This document shows positions 45,022 to 52,832 of a stretch of 64,000 nt of DNA, piece after piece. Source of the stretch: JALYXI01 sp963716685 (GTDB lineage Bacteria > Acidobacteriota > Terriglobia > Bryobacterales > Bryobacteraceae); NCBI GenBank assembly GCA_963716685.1, contig CAVQTR010000003.1:1612001-1676000 (forward strand), read 5' to 3'. Each line of letters opens with the position of its first letter. Position 1 is the stretch's first letter. The position numbers and the translations under genes were made by a program. Under the pieces are notes generated by a model. The model did no database searches, was not told where the DNA came from, and saw nothing but the letters and a program-made list of their open reading frames with translations.

Positions 45022-46965
45022 TCAGTTCACCCTGGTGACCGAGAGATGGCCGGTCAGGGTCTGCGGGCCATCCAGAAAGACGAACAGGGCGTGCAAGCCG
45101 GATTCCAGTGGGATATTGACCGGTGAGGCGACAGGTGAATTGTCGATGCTGTACCGGACCTGAACAGCGGGCGTGGTGGTGCTGTTCCGGAGTTGCAGAG
45201 CGTAGGTACCTTTGGAATCGGCGCGAAGAAGATACATGGCCCATGGTTCCGGGCGCGAAGCGCCCGCGGCTTCGAGATCGAGGGATTGCCCGGCTGCCGT
45301 GGGCAGTGCGTGCGCCGCGGTCAGAGGCGGCAGAGGCGCCTTCATCGCAGCGACCTGCCCCAGCCATTTTCCGGTGTTCAGGTTCGAGAGGTCTTCGGTC
45401 TGTCCGAACATTCCCCAGAAGCCGAGGTGTCGCGCCTGCGAGAAAGTCATGTAAAGTTCGCCGCCGCTGGGGAACCAGTTGTCGAGCAGATCGTGCAGGA
45501 CAACGTCCTTCATTCCGGGGGCACGCGCGGCCGCGAACTTGTTCGGCAGTCCCGCATCGGCTACGGCTGGATCGCTGCCGCCTTTCTCTTCCTGCCCTCC
45601 TTCGTAACAGAGTGAATGGAGGCCGAAGTAGGTGGCGATAGTTCGGCTCCGGATAAAGCCCGACCGGTTGTTATCACTTGCCTTCTTTTCGCCTTCGAGG
45701 ATCTTGTCCACGGACGACGAATCCGCGCTGGTGTAGTAAGCGGGCTGCGAGATCGCATAGAGCACGCCGGCCGGACGGCCATAGTTCGCTGTGACGTACT
45801 GCAGCATATCGACGTCGGCGGCGAGAACGTGGTTATTGATTACCGGCCGAATGCGCTCCGGCCGATCGGAGAAGACCTTGCGGAACTGAGCGCCGACTTC
45901 GATGGTCCGTTTGGCCATTCTGCGAAACCGCCATTGTTCGGGTGTGCTGGCCGGTCCATCGTAATCGAGATTTGTCCCGCCCGCCTTCACTTCATCCTGT
46001 GCCGCCTGGGCATTCCAGTTTCCCTGAGGGAAAAGGTTGTGCCACATCTCGTTGCTGTATTCCACATAAAGATTGATGTCGCGCGGGATACCGTGCAGAA
46101 GCGTAGCGAGTTGCTCCACATACTCGTCGGACGCATTCACAGGAACGTTAATCCAGAGATCTTTGCGGGTCAGCTGAGCGAGCGACACAATGTCTTCCCA
46201 GGTGACGACCGAGTGGACGCCCGGATGCAGCTTGCGGTACAGGGGACCCGTGGCGGGGAGGCGTCGATCCGTGGCCCACTTTAGACGATACGGGTAAGCC
46301 TCGTCGCTCTTCGGAAGACCGTAGTCATTGGTATTGAGCATCTCCATGCAGCGGATGGCGGACCAGTCGTATTTCCGGATCGAATCCAGCCAAAGATCGG
46401 TGAAGGCCTGATTGGGAACAGGCTTGTTCCCTTTGCGCTCCAGCCGGACATTCGTCACGCCGGTTCCGGTGGGGCTGTCCGGAGTGCGCCGTGTCAGCAG
46501 AAAGGGCAACTTCAGCAGCAGACCTTCGGAACCGGCGCGCTGCTCACGGATGACGTAATCCGCCGAGGTTGTGTTTGTGGCGCTGTCGTATACCGAATTC
46601 TCGGCGCCTCCCACGAGTGCTCTTCCCGTGTAGGTGAGCCGGTATTCTCCGGCGAGACTGGTTGAGTATCGCAACGGGTCGCTATTGGGGTTTTCCGGCG
46701 ACCAGGCGAAGATGTACCGGTTATCGAGAGTGAGAACGAAGTCGCTCGCAGGCCAGCCGTTTGCGTCCTGTTCGGCCTCAGATACAGTCATGAAGCCGGC
46801 CAGATTCACCAGCGTCTGTTCGTTCACGTCGAGGTTCAGCCCGATCGCGGTCTTTCCACCCGGCGCGAGCTGGGACAGAGCAGGGACGAATGCAAAAATG
46901 AGAAGTAAAGTGACAGGCACGCGCCGCGCCTGGCTGCGCCAGGACGGCTTCAACCCCTCGGCCAT
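45022..46965 (-). CDS. Exported glycoside hydrolase-like protein (cellulose-binding-protein type)
   Basis: A 647-residue exported protein from the ATG at 46965, which has GGAG 5 bases upstream. After a basic stretch and a hydrophobic signal (VTLLLIFAFVPALSQLAPGG) it shows the TIM-barrel-like region with ATGPLYRKLHPGVHSVVTWEDI, LWINVPVNASDEYVEQLATLL and the characteristic YVEYSNEMWHNLFPQGNW, in which the Glu residues of EYSNE are plausible catalytic residues. Proteins of this type are annotated as cellulose-binding or as uncharacterised glycoside hydrolases. The C-terminal 100 residues form a beta domain. An ATG 40 codons upstream lies inside the neighbouring gene. The start overlaps the SGNH gene by 16 bases. 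A role with the O-acylation genes upstream, for example processing the acylated polymer, is inference. Confidence 0.65.
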   Translation of the reverse strand: MAEGLKPSWRSQARRVPVTLLLIFAFVPALSQLAPGGKTAIGLNLDVNEQTLVNLAGFMTVSEAEQDANGWPASDFVLTLDNRYIFAWSPENPNSDPLRYSTSLAGEYRLTYTGRALVGGAENSVYDSATNTTSADYVIREQRAGSEGLLLKLPFLLTRRTPDSPTGTGVTNVRLERKGNKPVPNQAFTDLWLDSIRKYDWSAIRCMEMLNTNDYGLPKSDEAYPYRLKWATDRRLPATGPLYRKLHPGVHSVVTWEDIVSLAQLTRKDLWINVPVNASDEYVEQLATLLHGIPRDINLYVEYSNEMWHNLFPQGNWNAQAAQDEVKAGGTNLDYDGPASTPEQWRFRRMAKRTIEVGAQFRKVFSDRPERIRPVINNHVLAADVDMLQYVTANYGRPAGVLYAISQPAYYTSADSSSVDKILEGEKKASDNNRSGFIRSRTIATYFGLHSLCYEGGQEEKGGSDPAVADAGLPNKFAAARAPGMKDVVLHDLLDNWFPSGGELYMTFSQARHLGFWGMFGQTEDLSNLNTGKWLGQVAAMKAPLPPLTAAHALPTAAGQSLDLEAAGASRPEPWAMYLLRADSKGTYALQLRNSTTTPAVQVRYSIDNSPVASPVNIPLESGLHALFVFLDGPQTLTGHLSVTRVN

Positions 46966-47906
46966 CGGGACTCCATTCCGGATAGTTCGACGATAACAGC
47001 TCTGGCGAGTGCGGGGGAGAAAAGAAGGCTGCCGTCGTGAGACATATGAACGGAATCCATAAAGAGGGTTTGCGAAGGGAACCATTCACTCGCGTCGATG
47101 AATCCGAAGCGGCGCTCGCCGATCAGCCTTCTGAGCGAGGTGATATACGCGGACCAGCGGGGTTGGCGGTAGCTGGCTGTGACATGGCGAGGAGAAACCG
47201 GCATTAACACGAACACGATGCGACAGCCGCGCGCCTTCGCCTCGTGGACGATTTTTTCCATCGACGGATTAAAGTGAGCGGGAATCTGTCCGAAGTATCT
47301 CGCCTGCTCGTTAAAGACCATTTCAAATACGGTCTGATAGTTGGACGAATCGCTCCTCCGGGCGCGAAGCCGGGCTACGGATTCCCAGACAACGGAACGG
47401 TAGGCAATGAGGGGCAGCAACCGGAAAAGCCGCAACTGCAAACTTTCCAGCAGCGGGAGTTCGTAAGCCCTTTCCACATCCTGAATGGGTACGCGTGAAT
47501 CGAAAGCGAACACGGCGCTTCCCGAAATGCCGGAGACGCGGATACGCTCCCGCGCGGTGCACTGGAAATCGAAGAAGCCGATGATCACGGTATCTATCGG
47601 CGAGTTGCGCATCGCGTCCCGAAACAGCAGGTAATGTTCGTCCGAGCCGGTGCCTCGCAGCGCGGCGTTGACGGCAGTCAGATTTCGGGATTGCTGACGA
47701 GCCGCGCGATCGAAAGCCCCGGGCTCCACCGCAAATTCCATGAGGGAATTGCCAAGGAGCACAACGTTCGCTTTGCGCGCTTTCTCGATCGTGTCGAGCT
47801 TTTGGATGGGCCGCAGGTGGGTGCTCCACAGGGCCATTGCGATATTGGCCGCGACGAAGCAAAGGAGAACCACACAGGCAGCAGTGAGGAATTCGCGTTT
47901 CGTCAT
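46950..47906 (-). CDS. SGNH-like O-acetyltransferase accessory protein, membrane-anchored
   Basis: A 318-residue protein with one N-terminal membrane helix (LTAACVVLLCFVAANIAMALW) and a periplasmic SGNH-like domain: VVLLGNSLMEFAVEP supplies the nucleophile block, FDFQCTARERI the second, and DSVHMSHDG the catalytic Asp-His pair. It is the partner expected for an MBOAT acyl channel (compare AlgI with AlgJ/AlgX). It lies 2 bases after the small hydrophobic gene and 16 bases overlap the GH-like gene, so one transcript covers MBOAT, small protein, SGNH and GH-like protein. Confidence 0.75.
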   Translation of the reverse strand: MTKREFLTAACVVLLCFVAANIAMALWSTHLRPIQKLDTIEKARKANVVLLGNSLMEFAVEPGAFDRAARQQSRNLTAVNAALRGTGSDEHYLLFRDAMRNSPIDTVIIGFFDFQCTARERIRVSGISGSAVFAFDSRVPIQDVERAYELPLLESLQLRLFRLLPLIAYRSVVWESVARLRARRSDSSNYQTVFEMVFNEQARYFGQIPAHFNPSMEKIVHEAKARGCRIVFVLMPVSPRHVTASYRQPRWSAYITSLRRLIGERRFGFIDASEWFPSQTLFMDSVHMSHDGSLLFSPALARAVIVELSGMESRWPRG

Positions 47907-47908
47907 GG

Positions 47909-48085
47909 CTAGAAATCGATATAGAGGAATTTCGAGGATTGCCCGCAGAAGGTGTAGATCAGCGCAAGGAAGATGACCCAGGTGAGACTTCGCCCAAGGA
48001 CGGACGAGAAGAAGCGGGGTGTGCCCTGAGGCGGAAGGTCGCGCTCACCGGCGATGTATTCGAGTAGCTCCCTGAAATAGCCCAT
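47909..48085 (-). CDS. Small membrane protein, DUF5989-like
   Basis: A 58-residue protein: a basic-polar N-terminal part starting MGYFRELLEYIAGERD, then one hydrophobic segment (SLTWVIFLALIYTF) and the tail GQSSKFLYIDF. The layout, a short FxEF/REL-type N-terminus, one helix and a small aromatic tail, is like the DUF5989 proteins that lie next to MBOAT genes in acylation operons. The stop of the MBOAT gene is 8 bases upstream, and its own stop is 2 bases before the SGNH ATG, so it is sandwiched in the operon. The assignment to DUF5989 rests on size, position and pattern; homology could not be tested. Confidence 0.65.
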   Translation of the reverse strand: MGYFRELLEYIAGERDLPPQGTPRFFSSVLGRSLTWVIFLALIYTFCGQSSKFLYIDF

Positions 48086-48093
48086 CACAGTCG

Positions 48094-49263
48094 TTATCCC
48101 GCGAGCAGGCGCCGGTAGAACTGCAGGGCTGTGCTGATATCCATGCAGAAGAATGCCCAGCCCGCGTTTACGGCAACGAACGTGACGCCGGTGAAAGCCC
48201 AGCGAAGGACGCGCGAGGGCGACGGCTCTCCGCGCCACCGGCGCCAGGCGCGGTGTATACAAAGAAGCAGGCCGTGCCACAAACCCCAGACGAGGAAGTG
48301 GTTTCCCGCCCCGTGCCAGATTCCGCTGATCAGCATGGTGGTCAGAACATTGGCGTAAGCCCGGGGCGTCGCGACGCGCGAGCCGCCGAGAGGAATGAAC
48401 ACGTAATCGATCAGCCAGCGGGTGAGCGACATGTGCCAGTGCGACCAGAAGGCGGCGATGTTGGGTTGCAGATAAGGCCAGTCGAAGTTCTCGGGTACGC
48501 GGATCCCGAACAAGCGGGCCGAGCCGATGGCGATATCGGAATACGCCGAGAAATCCATGTAGATCTTGACGCCAAAGGCGATCAGCCACAGCGGCAGCAA
48601 CCAACGGCTGGCGGCGAGTATGGACGTTGCATTCAAATTGGCGGTGAAGACCGTCAGCAGATCGGCGATGGCGAACTTTTTGACCAGACCCGCGAGAATT
48701 CTGCTGATCCCGCGCTCGAAATCCGAGGGCCATTCCTGGGAGGGCGCGCGCAGCTTCGGAAGGAAGTCCTGATAGCGCTTTATGGGACCGGCGACCATGG
48801 TGGGGAAAAAGAGAATGAAAGCGAGGTATTCGCTCAAGGTTCCCGCTTCGGTCCGGCCATGTTTGCGATCCCAGGCGTAGTGATAGAACTCGAAGGTGAA
48901 GAAAGAGATGCCCAGAGGCAGAAACGCTCCGGCCCACCAGAATCCGGCGTTGCGGCCGAAATAGATCAGACCCACGAAGTAATTCCAGTACTTGAAGAGG
49001 CCGAGCAGGAGGACGCTCTGCACCAATCCGAGGGTGCACCAGCTGGAGCCAGCGCGATACAACCGGCTCACCAGCGCTTCCCAAAGGAAAATGAGCAAAC
49101 AGAGCACACCACGGAGTCCGGCCAATTTCCAGGAGAACGCAGCGAAGAAGAGGGAGCCGGAAGCGATGATGACCGCAGGACGAAGGGCGGGGCGAGCGGC
49201 GCGGAACAGAATGGCGGCAGGAAAAAGGAAGACCAGATAATAAGTGAACGTGTTGAAGATCAT
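48094..49263 (-). CDS. MBOAT family O-acyltransferase (AlgI/DltB-like)
   Basis: A 389-residue integral membrane acyltransferase from the ATG at 49263. It has about ten hydrophobic segments and the MBOAT landmarks LPLGISFFTFEFYHYAWDRKHG, FPTMVAGPIKRYQDFLP, YMDFSAYSDIAIGSARLFGI, FWSHWHMSLTRWLIDYVFIPLGG and the active-site histidine in GIWHGAGNHFLVWGLWHG (about His317). Such enzymes move acyl groups, usually acetyl, across the membrane to a polysaccharide or to lipid-linked sugar. It is first of four genes reading left (MBOAT, small protein, SGNH, GH-like). A perfect TATAAT lies 70-76 bases upstream of the ATG on this strand. Confidence 0.9.
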   Translation of the reverse strand: MIFNTFTYYLVFLFPAAILFRAARPALRPAVIIASGSLFFAAFSWKLAGLRGVLCLLIFLWEALVSRLYRAGSSWCTLGLVQSVLLLGLFKYWNYFVGLIYFGRNAGFWWAGAFLPLGISFFTFEFYHYAWDRKHGRTEAGTLSEYLAFILFFPTMVAGPIKRYQDFLPKLRAPSQEWPSDFERGISRILAGLVKKFAIADLLTVFTANLNATSILAASRWLLPLWLIAFGVKIYMDFSAYSDIAIGSARLFGIRVPENFDWPYLQPNIAAFWSHWHMSLTRWLIDYVFIPLGGSRVATPRAYANVLTTMLISGIWHGAGNHFLVWGLWHGLLLCIHRAWRRWRGEPSPSRVLRWAFTGVTFVAVNAGWAFFCMDISTALQFYRRLLAG

Positions 49264-49602
49264 TTCCAGGGGAACAGCGGGCGCGGGAAAGCGAGTTTGC
49301 CACCTGGGCAACGACCGTTACGGAGCAATCGGCATTATAGCTTCCGGGAGCGCAGAGGCGCACCGTCAGATGAGAAGGTTTGCGGCTGTGACCGGCTTGC
49401 CTCACCGGGGGCGGGGAGCACATTGTTGCAGGCGCAACGTTTTCCTCGAAGCCACGAGGAGCCCAGAGCGTTCATCAACAGCTTTCGATGACATTAAGAT
49501 CGGAACAAAAAGAATAAGAGGTGGGGTCCGAGCGGCTAAGCGCAGGGGGAGCTGGGGCTTGCGGGTTGGCGAGGCCGTTAGTTTGGAGGGGAGTTTTGCA
49601 AA
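49264..49602. promoter_or_regulatory. Intergenic region with a -10 element for the MBOAT operon
   Basis: About 340 bases without a supported gene. On the - strand there is a perfect TATAAT at 49334-49339, 70-76 bases before the MBOAT ATG, with only a poor -35 (TGCGCC at 17 bp). Two short inverted repeats, GTTGC/GCAAC and CCTCG/CGAGG, lie at about 49420-49470 and could be hairpins. No coding sequence, RNA gene or repeat array was recognised. Confidence 0.35.
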
Positions 49603-50178
49603 TTAGCGGAGCGATTCGATCAGTTTGGCCTTCTCTTCGGGGCTGAACTCGGGGAAAGGTTCGCCGGGATACTGCTTTTTGTGCTGTTCGACGGCGAAGT
49701 CCCAGAGCTCTTCGGCCGAGGCTTTCTGAACGAAGCCAATGTTCTGGACCAGCTTGTTGTGGCTGCGCTCTTTTTGCAGTTTACGCAGTGTTTCCAAGGC
49801 TTTGTAGAACGCGCGATCGTGGACGGCCTGGTAGCGGATCATGAGCGCGAGCTTCTTCTCGGGGAAGAAATCGTCGTCGGGCGCGTTGTTGAGGGTGACG
49901 GATTGCGCGACCATGGCGCGGCGGGCGAACCAGAGAGACATCGCCATTTTTTCGATGAGGAATTCTTCGGTGGTGGTGTTGGGGTGGTACTCGAAGCGGA
50001 GATCGTTTTTCATCGCGTTGAAGTCTTCGCGGCTTTCGCCCTCGATGATGAGTTTGCCACTGGCGAGCCCGTGCTTGAAGGCGTTGAGGCTGGATTTGGC
50101 TTTGCCGGCTTCGGTTTTGGGTCCGGTGGAGGACTCGGAATTGGTGCGGTTGGCGTTAATCTGAGCGGCGGATGACAT
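49603..50178 (-). CDS. Acidobacterial small protein of the 'ANRxNSxxSTGPxT' family
   Basis: A 191-residue cytoplasmic protein that I recognise by its N-terminal signature QINANRTNSESSTGPKTEAGK followed by SSLNAFKHGLASG. The rest is highly charged with many Lys, Glu and aromatic residues (helical), ending in a conserved FSPEEKAKLIESLR-like tail. This family is widely amplified in acidobacterial genomes, in some cases at many copies per genome, and its function is unknown. The start is well supported by AAAGGG 6 bases before the ATG. It is unlike its neighbours in its low hydrophobicity and in the AT-leaning codons of the 3' half. No inverted repeats were seen at its ends, so mobility is not shown. 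Confidence 0.75.
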   Translation of the reverse strand: MSSAAQINANRTNSESSTGPKTEAGKAKSSLNAFKHGLASGKLIIEGESREDFNAMKNDLRFEYHPNTTTEEFLIEKMAMSLWFARRAMVAQSVTLNNAPDDDFFPEKKLALMIRYQAVHDRAFYKALETLRKLQKERSHNKLVQNIGFVQKASAEELWDFAVEQHKKQYPGEPFPEFSPEEKAKLIESLR

Positions 50179-50321
50179 GGTTGTACCCTTTCGGCTTCAA
50201 CCTAGCAGGCGGGATTTGCGCTGCGGAGCGGAGTTGTTGAAAACGAAGGGCAAATTGGCTGTTTGGGGCTGTGACCCGCCGTTGCGGTAGCCTGAGAACC
50301 GTGGCCCGGTTCCCACCAGTG

Positions 50322-51782
50322 ATGCGGCGGCGGCCGTTGCTGACCATTGCTTTAGCGCTCGCGATGATCAAGGCGTTTCAGTTCGCTGTGGATTCGCAGG
50401 CGCTGTTCTTCAACGACTCCGGAGCCTTCATTCTGAATGCGCTGGGGTGGCAATTTCTGCCGGAACGATCGTATGTCTACAGCTGGCTGATCGGCATCTT
50501 CGCGGTGCCGTTCCATTCGCTGCGCGCGATTGCCGGCATGCAGATGCTGATGGGCGCCGCGACCGCGTGGCTGCTTGCCTTCCTCCTGATCCGCTATTTT
50601 CACGTCCGGGGCTGGATTGGCATGCTCGCGGCATTAGTGTTCGCGTTCGACCCTTTGCAGGTGGTTTACGAGCACTTGGTCATGACGGAGACTACCGCGC
50701 TGCTGGCCGCGGCTCTGTTCCTCGCGACAGGGCTTCAGTATCTGCGACGCCCGAAATGGCAGCTGCTGGTGTTGCTCTCTTTGCTGGGAGCGCTGCTGGT
50801 CAGTTTGCGGACGGTCTACGTGCCGGTGGCTGTGGTGTGCGCACCGGTGGTTCCGCTACTGGCGTATTTGCGCGGGAAGAAGGCGGGCACGCTGGCGCTG
50901 GGGCTGGCCGTGAGCTGCGGGTCCATGGTGGTGTGCCAGTCCGGGTATCGCTATTTGACCGGCTGGCTCTCCGGGCAGGAGCCCGCATATCATTACCAGG
51001 CTGGGTTCTTTCAGGCGGGCGTGGTTGCGCCGCTCATTGAACCTGGAGACAGCGACGATAGCCGTGTGGCGAAAGCCGTGACCGAACAGAGCCGAAGCGG
51101 GGTTCCTCTCCGGGATCGGGAGCTGCGTCCGGCGCAGGTGTGGGCGCCGGGAGGATTGGCGGCGCGGCTCAAAGCCGTCTTCCACGGGGACACCGTGGCT
51201 GCGAACCGGGCCGCGGAAGATCTTGCGCGCGCAGCGATCGCGCGAAATCCCCTGGGCTTTCTGCGGCTTGGATTCGAATCCTATCTGGATTTTTGGCGGG
51301 TAATGCCGCGGCTGCGCTGGCGTCTGCCATGGGAGGTCGGGGCGCAACCCGCACCGGTGCTCACTGCTTACGATGTCGAGGCTATCCAGCGGACTTTCGG
51401 GGTGGATGTCTCGAGGCAGCATTTGTGGGTGACCCCGAGCCGACGGTACAGCGTACTGGGAAGGTGGTGGGGTTATTTCCTGCTTGCCTCGCCTTTTTTG
51501 ACATGCGTGGCCACATACTCAATCCGGGAGGATCAACCGGGCGCGATCTTCCTGTGTGTGTGGTCTCTGCTGTTGCTGGGGGCAACCTGCCTGGGCGGGA
51601 GTGAACCTGTTTTTCGCTACCTGCACCCGTTTTCCTTTACCGGTCTGGCGGCTTGTGGCATGCTGGCCGAGACCTGGATTACTCGGCGGGAAAAAAGGTT
51701 TGTTCGATCCGGTCCGCCAACATCTGCCCGAGGATGGCGTCGCCATAGCGGTTCAGATGGGCTTGGGTCGGCAGGGTGTTGA
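50322..51782 (+). CDS. Multi-spanning membrane glycosyltransferase-like protein (GT39-type)
   Basis: A 486-residue protein with about ten hydrophobic helices and a short periplasmic-like C-terminal part. Loops such as NDSGAFILNAL (acidic residues after the first helix) and FDPLQVVYEHLVMTETTAL resemble the GT39/ArnT-type lipid-linked sugar transferases, in which an Asp/Glu in the first loop is essential. The start at ATG 50322 is chosen over a GTG 17 codons upstream because the extra sequence has no signal or membrane character. The last 104 bases overlap the convergent SGNH gene, and the tail RSGPPTSARGWRRH is low-complexity and out of character, so the true end may have been altered by an indel near the A-run at about 51692-51697. 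Confidence 0.65.
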   Translation: MRRRPLLTIALALAMIKAFQFAVDSQALFFNDSGAFILNALGWQFLPERSYVYSWLIGIFAVPFHSLRAIAGMQMLMGAATAWLLAFLLIRYFHVRGWIGMLAALVFAFDPLQVVYEHLVMTETTALLAAALFLATGLQYLRRPKWQLLVLLSLLGALLVSLRTVYVPVAVVCAPVVPLLAYLRGKKAGTLALGLAVSCGSMVVCQSGYRYLTGWLSGQEPAYHYQAGFFQAGVVAPLIEPGDSDDSRVAKAVTEQSRSGVPLRDRELRPAQVWAPGGLAARLKAVFHGDTVAANRAAEDLARAAIARNPLGFLRLGFESYLDFWRVMPRLRWRLPWEVGAQPAPVLTAYDVEAIQRTFGVDVSRQHLWVTPSRRYSVLGRWWGYFLLASPFLTCVATYSIREDQPGAIFLCVWSLLLLGATCLGGSEPVFRYLHPFSFTGLAACGMLAETWITRREKRFVRSGPPTSARGWRRHSGSDGLGSAGC

Positions 51783-52710
51783 GGAAGGTTCGAGGGTCAT
51801 GATGAGTTTGTTCGGCGAACCGCTCCATCTCAGGGCCTGGGTCGATAAGCGGCCAGGGACGTACGCGGTCCAAAGCGCGGAACGCGATGGCGGCGGGAGC
51901 GGTGCGATCGCCGTAGGGCCACTGCGGCGCACGTAAGAAGATGACGGGAGTATCGCCGACCTGGTCGGCCAGGAGCTGCGCCTGAGCGGTAACGGATGCG
52001 ATGATGCCGGTGGACGTCTGTTGCGGCGAGGGCCTCTGCCCGGTTGGCTGGGGGGCGGCGGCCTGCTTCGGTTTGAGCAACTCGTGGCGCCGTTCCTGCA
52101 GGAAAGTGATAAGCCGGCTGCGGGTCCACCACGGATTTCGCCATTCGGGTCCGCTGGGATCCGGGGGGCAATGCACCAGTGTCAGACAACCGCTTTCGGT
52201 TTTTCGAAAAAAGTTAACAGCGGTTTGGTCATAGCTGTTGAAAAAACTGGGGTCGCTGACCTGGATGACCAAGGCGGCGGGACGCGGACGCCGTTTGCAC
52301 AGTTCTCCCGCGCGATATACCTGGTCGGCAAAAGACAGCCCGCCGCGACCGAGGTTCCTCAGGTTCACGCGCCGGCGCCTGTGCCAGAGCAGGGCCTCGG
52401 CTACGGATACGTATTTGTCCCGATCGTTCACCTGCCATGCTTCGGTGTGCGAGTCTCCGAGCACCAGGATTTCCATGCCCTCGTCGAAGGGAGTTGCGAT
52501 CTCGCCATCGGCCATGTATCGAGTAGTGGCGAACCCTTCCTTGCCCCACCGAACGACGGCGCCCTTCGGGTAAGTGGTTCCCACCCACGGGTCCGGCCGG
52601 CGGTCGAGGACCCGCCACGTCAGGCCCAAAACCCGGACGGTGACTTCCAGCAGGAGAAACGCGGCGAGCAGGGCAAGCAAAGCTTTCGGAAGATAGCGGT
52701 TGGTGAACAT
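51679..52710 (-). CDS. SGNH/GDSL hydrolase-like protein, membrane-anchored
   Basis: A 343-residue protein with an N-terminal helix (LPKALLALLAAFLLLEV) followed by the nucleophile motif ILVLGDSHTEAWQV and, at the C-terminus, HLNRYGDAILGQ carrying the catalytic His. The central portion holds LGRGGLSFADQVYRAGEL and IIASVTAQAQLLADQV. The fold is that of acyl esterases and of AlgJ/X-type acetyltransferases. The ATG at 52710 was chosen because the protein then begins directly at the anchor; longer in-frame starts add an Arg/Pro-rich stretch. It is divergent from an MBOAT gene 122 bases away, so the two are likely a matched O-acylation pair under shared control. Confidence 0.8.
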   Translation of the reverse strand: MFTNRYLPKALLALLAAFLLLEVTVRVLGLTWRVLDRRPDPWVGTTYPKGAVVRWGKEGFATTRYMADGEIATPFDEGMEILVLGDSHTEAWQVNDRDKYVSVAEALLWHRRRRVNLRNLGRGGLSFADQVYRAGELCKRRPRPAALVIQVSDPSFFNSYDQTAVNFFRKTESGCLTLVHCPPDPSGPEWRNPWWTRSRLITFLQERRHELLKPKQAAAPQPTGQRPSPQQTSTGIIASVTAQAQLLADQVGDTPVIFLRAPQWPYGDRTAPAAIAFRALDRVRPWPLIDPGPEMERFAEQTHHDPRTFLNTLPTQAHLNRYGDAILGQMLADRIEQTFFPAE

Positions 52711-52832
52711 AGGCGGCCCTGCCGGCCGCACGCTCATCATAACGTGAGGAGACCGGATTTCCTGCTGCGGCGGCAGCCTGCGGGCTATGTACCCCCTGAT
52801 GTGCGACAGTGCTTCGGGACGGGCTCTGTCGC

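Noticed and set aside
48253..49491. 412-codon + strand frame opposite the MBOAT gene
   Set aside because: It is the complement of the MBOAT membrane segments and rich in Arg/Glu; no start signal.
49603..50178. The ANRTNS-family gene as a transposable element
   Set aside because: No terminal inverted repeats or target duplications were seen, and the family shows no transposase motif.
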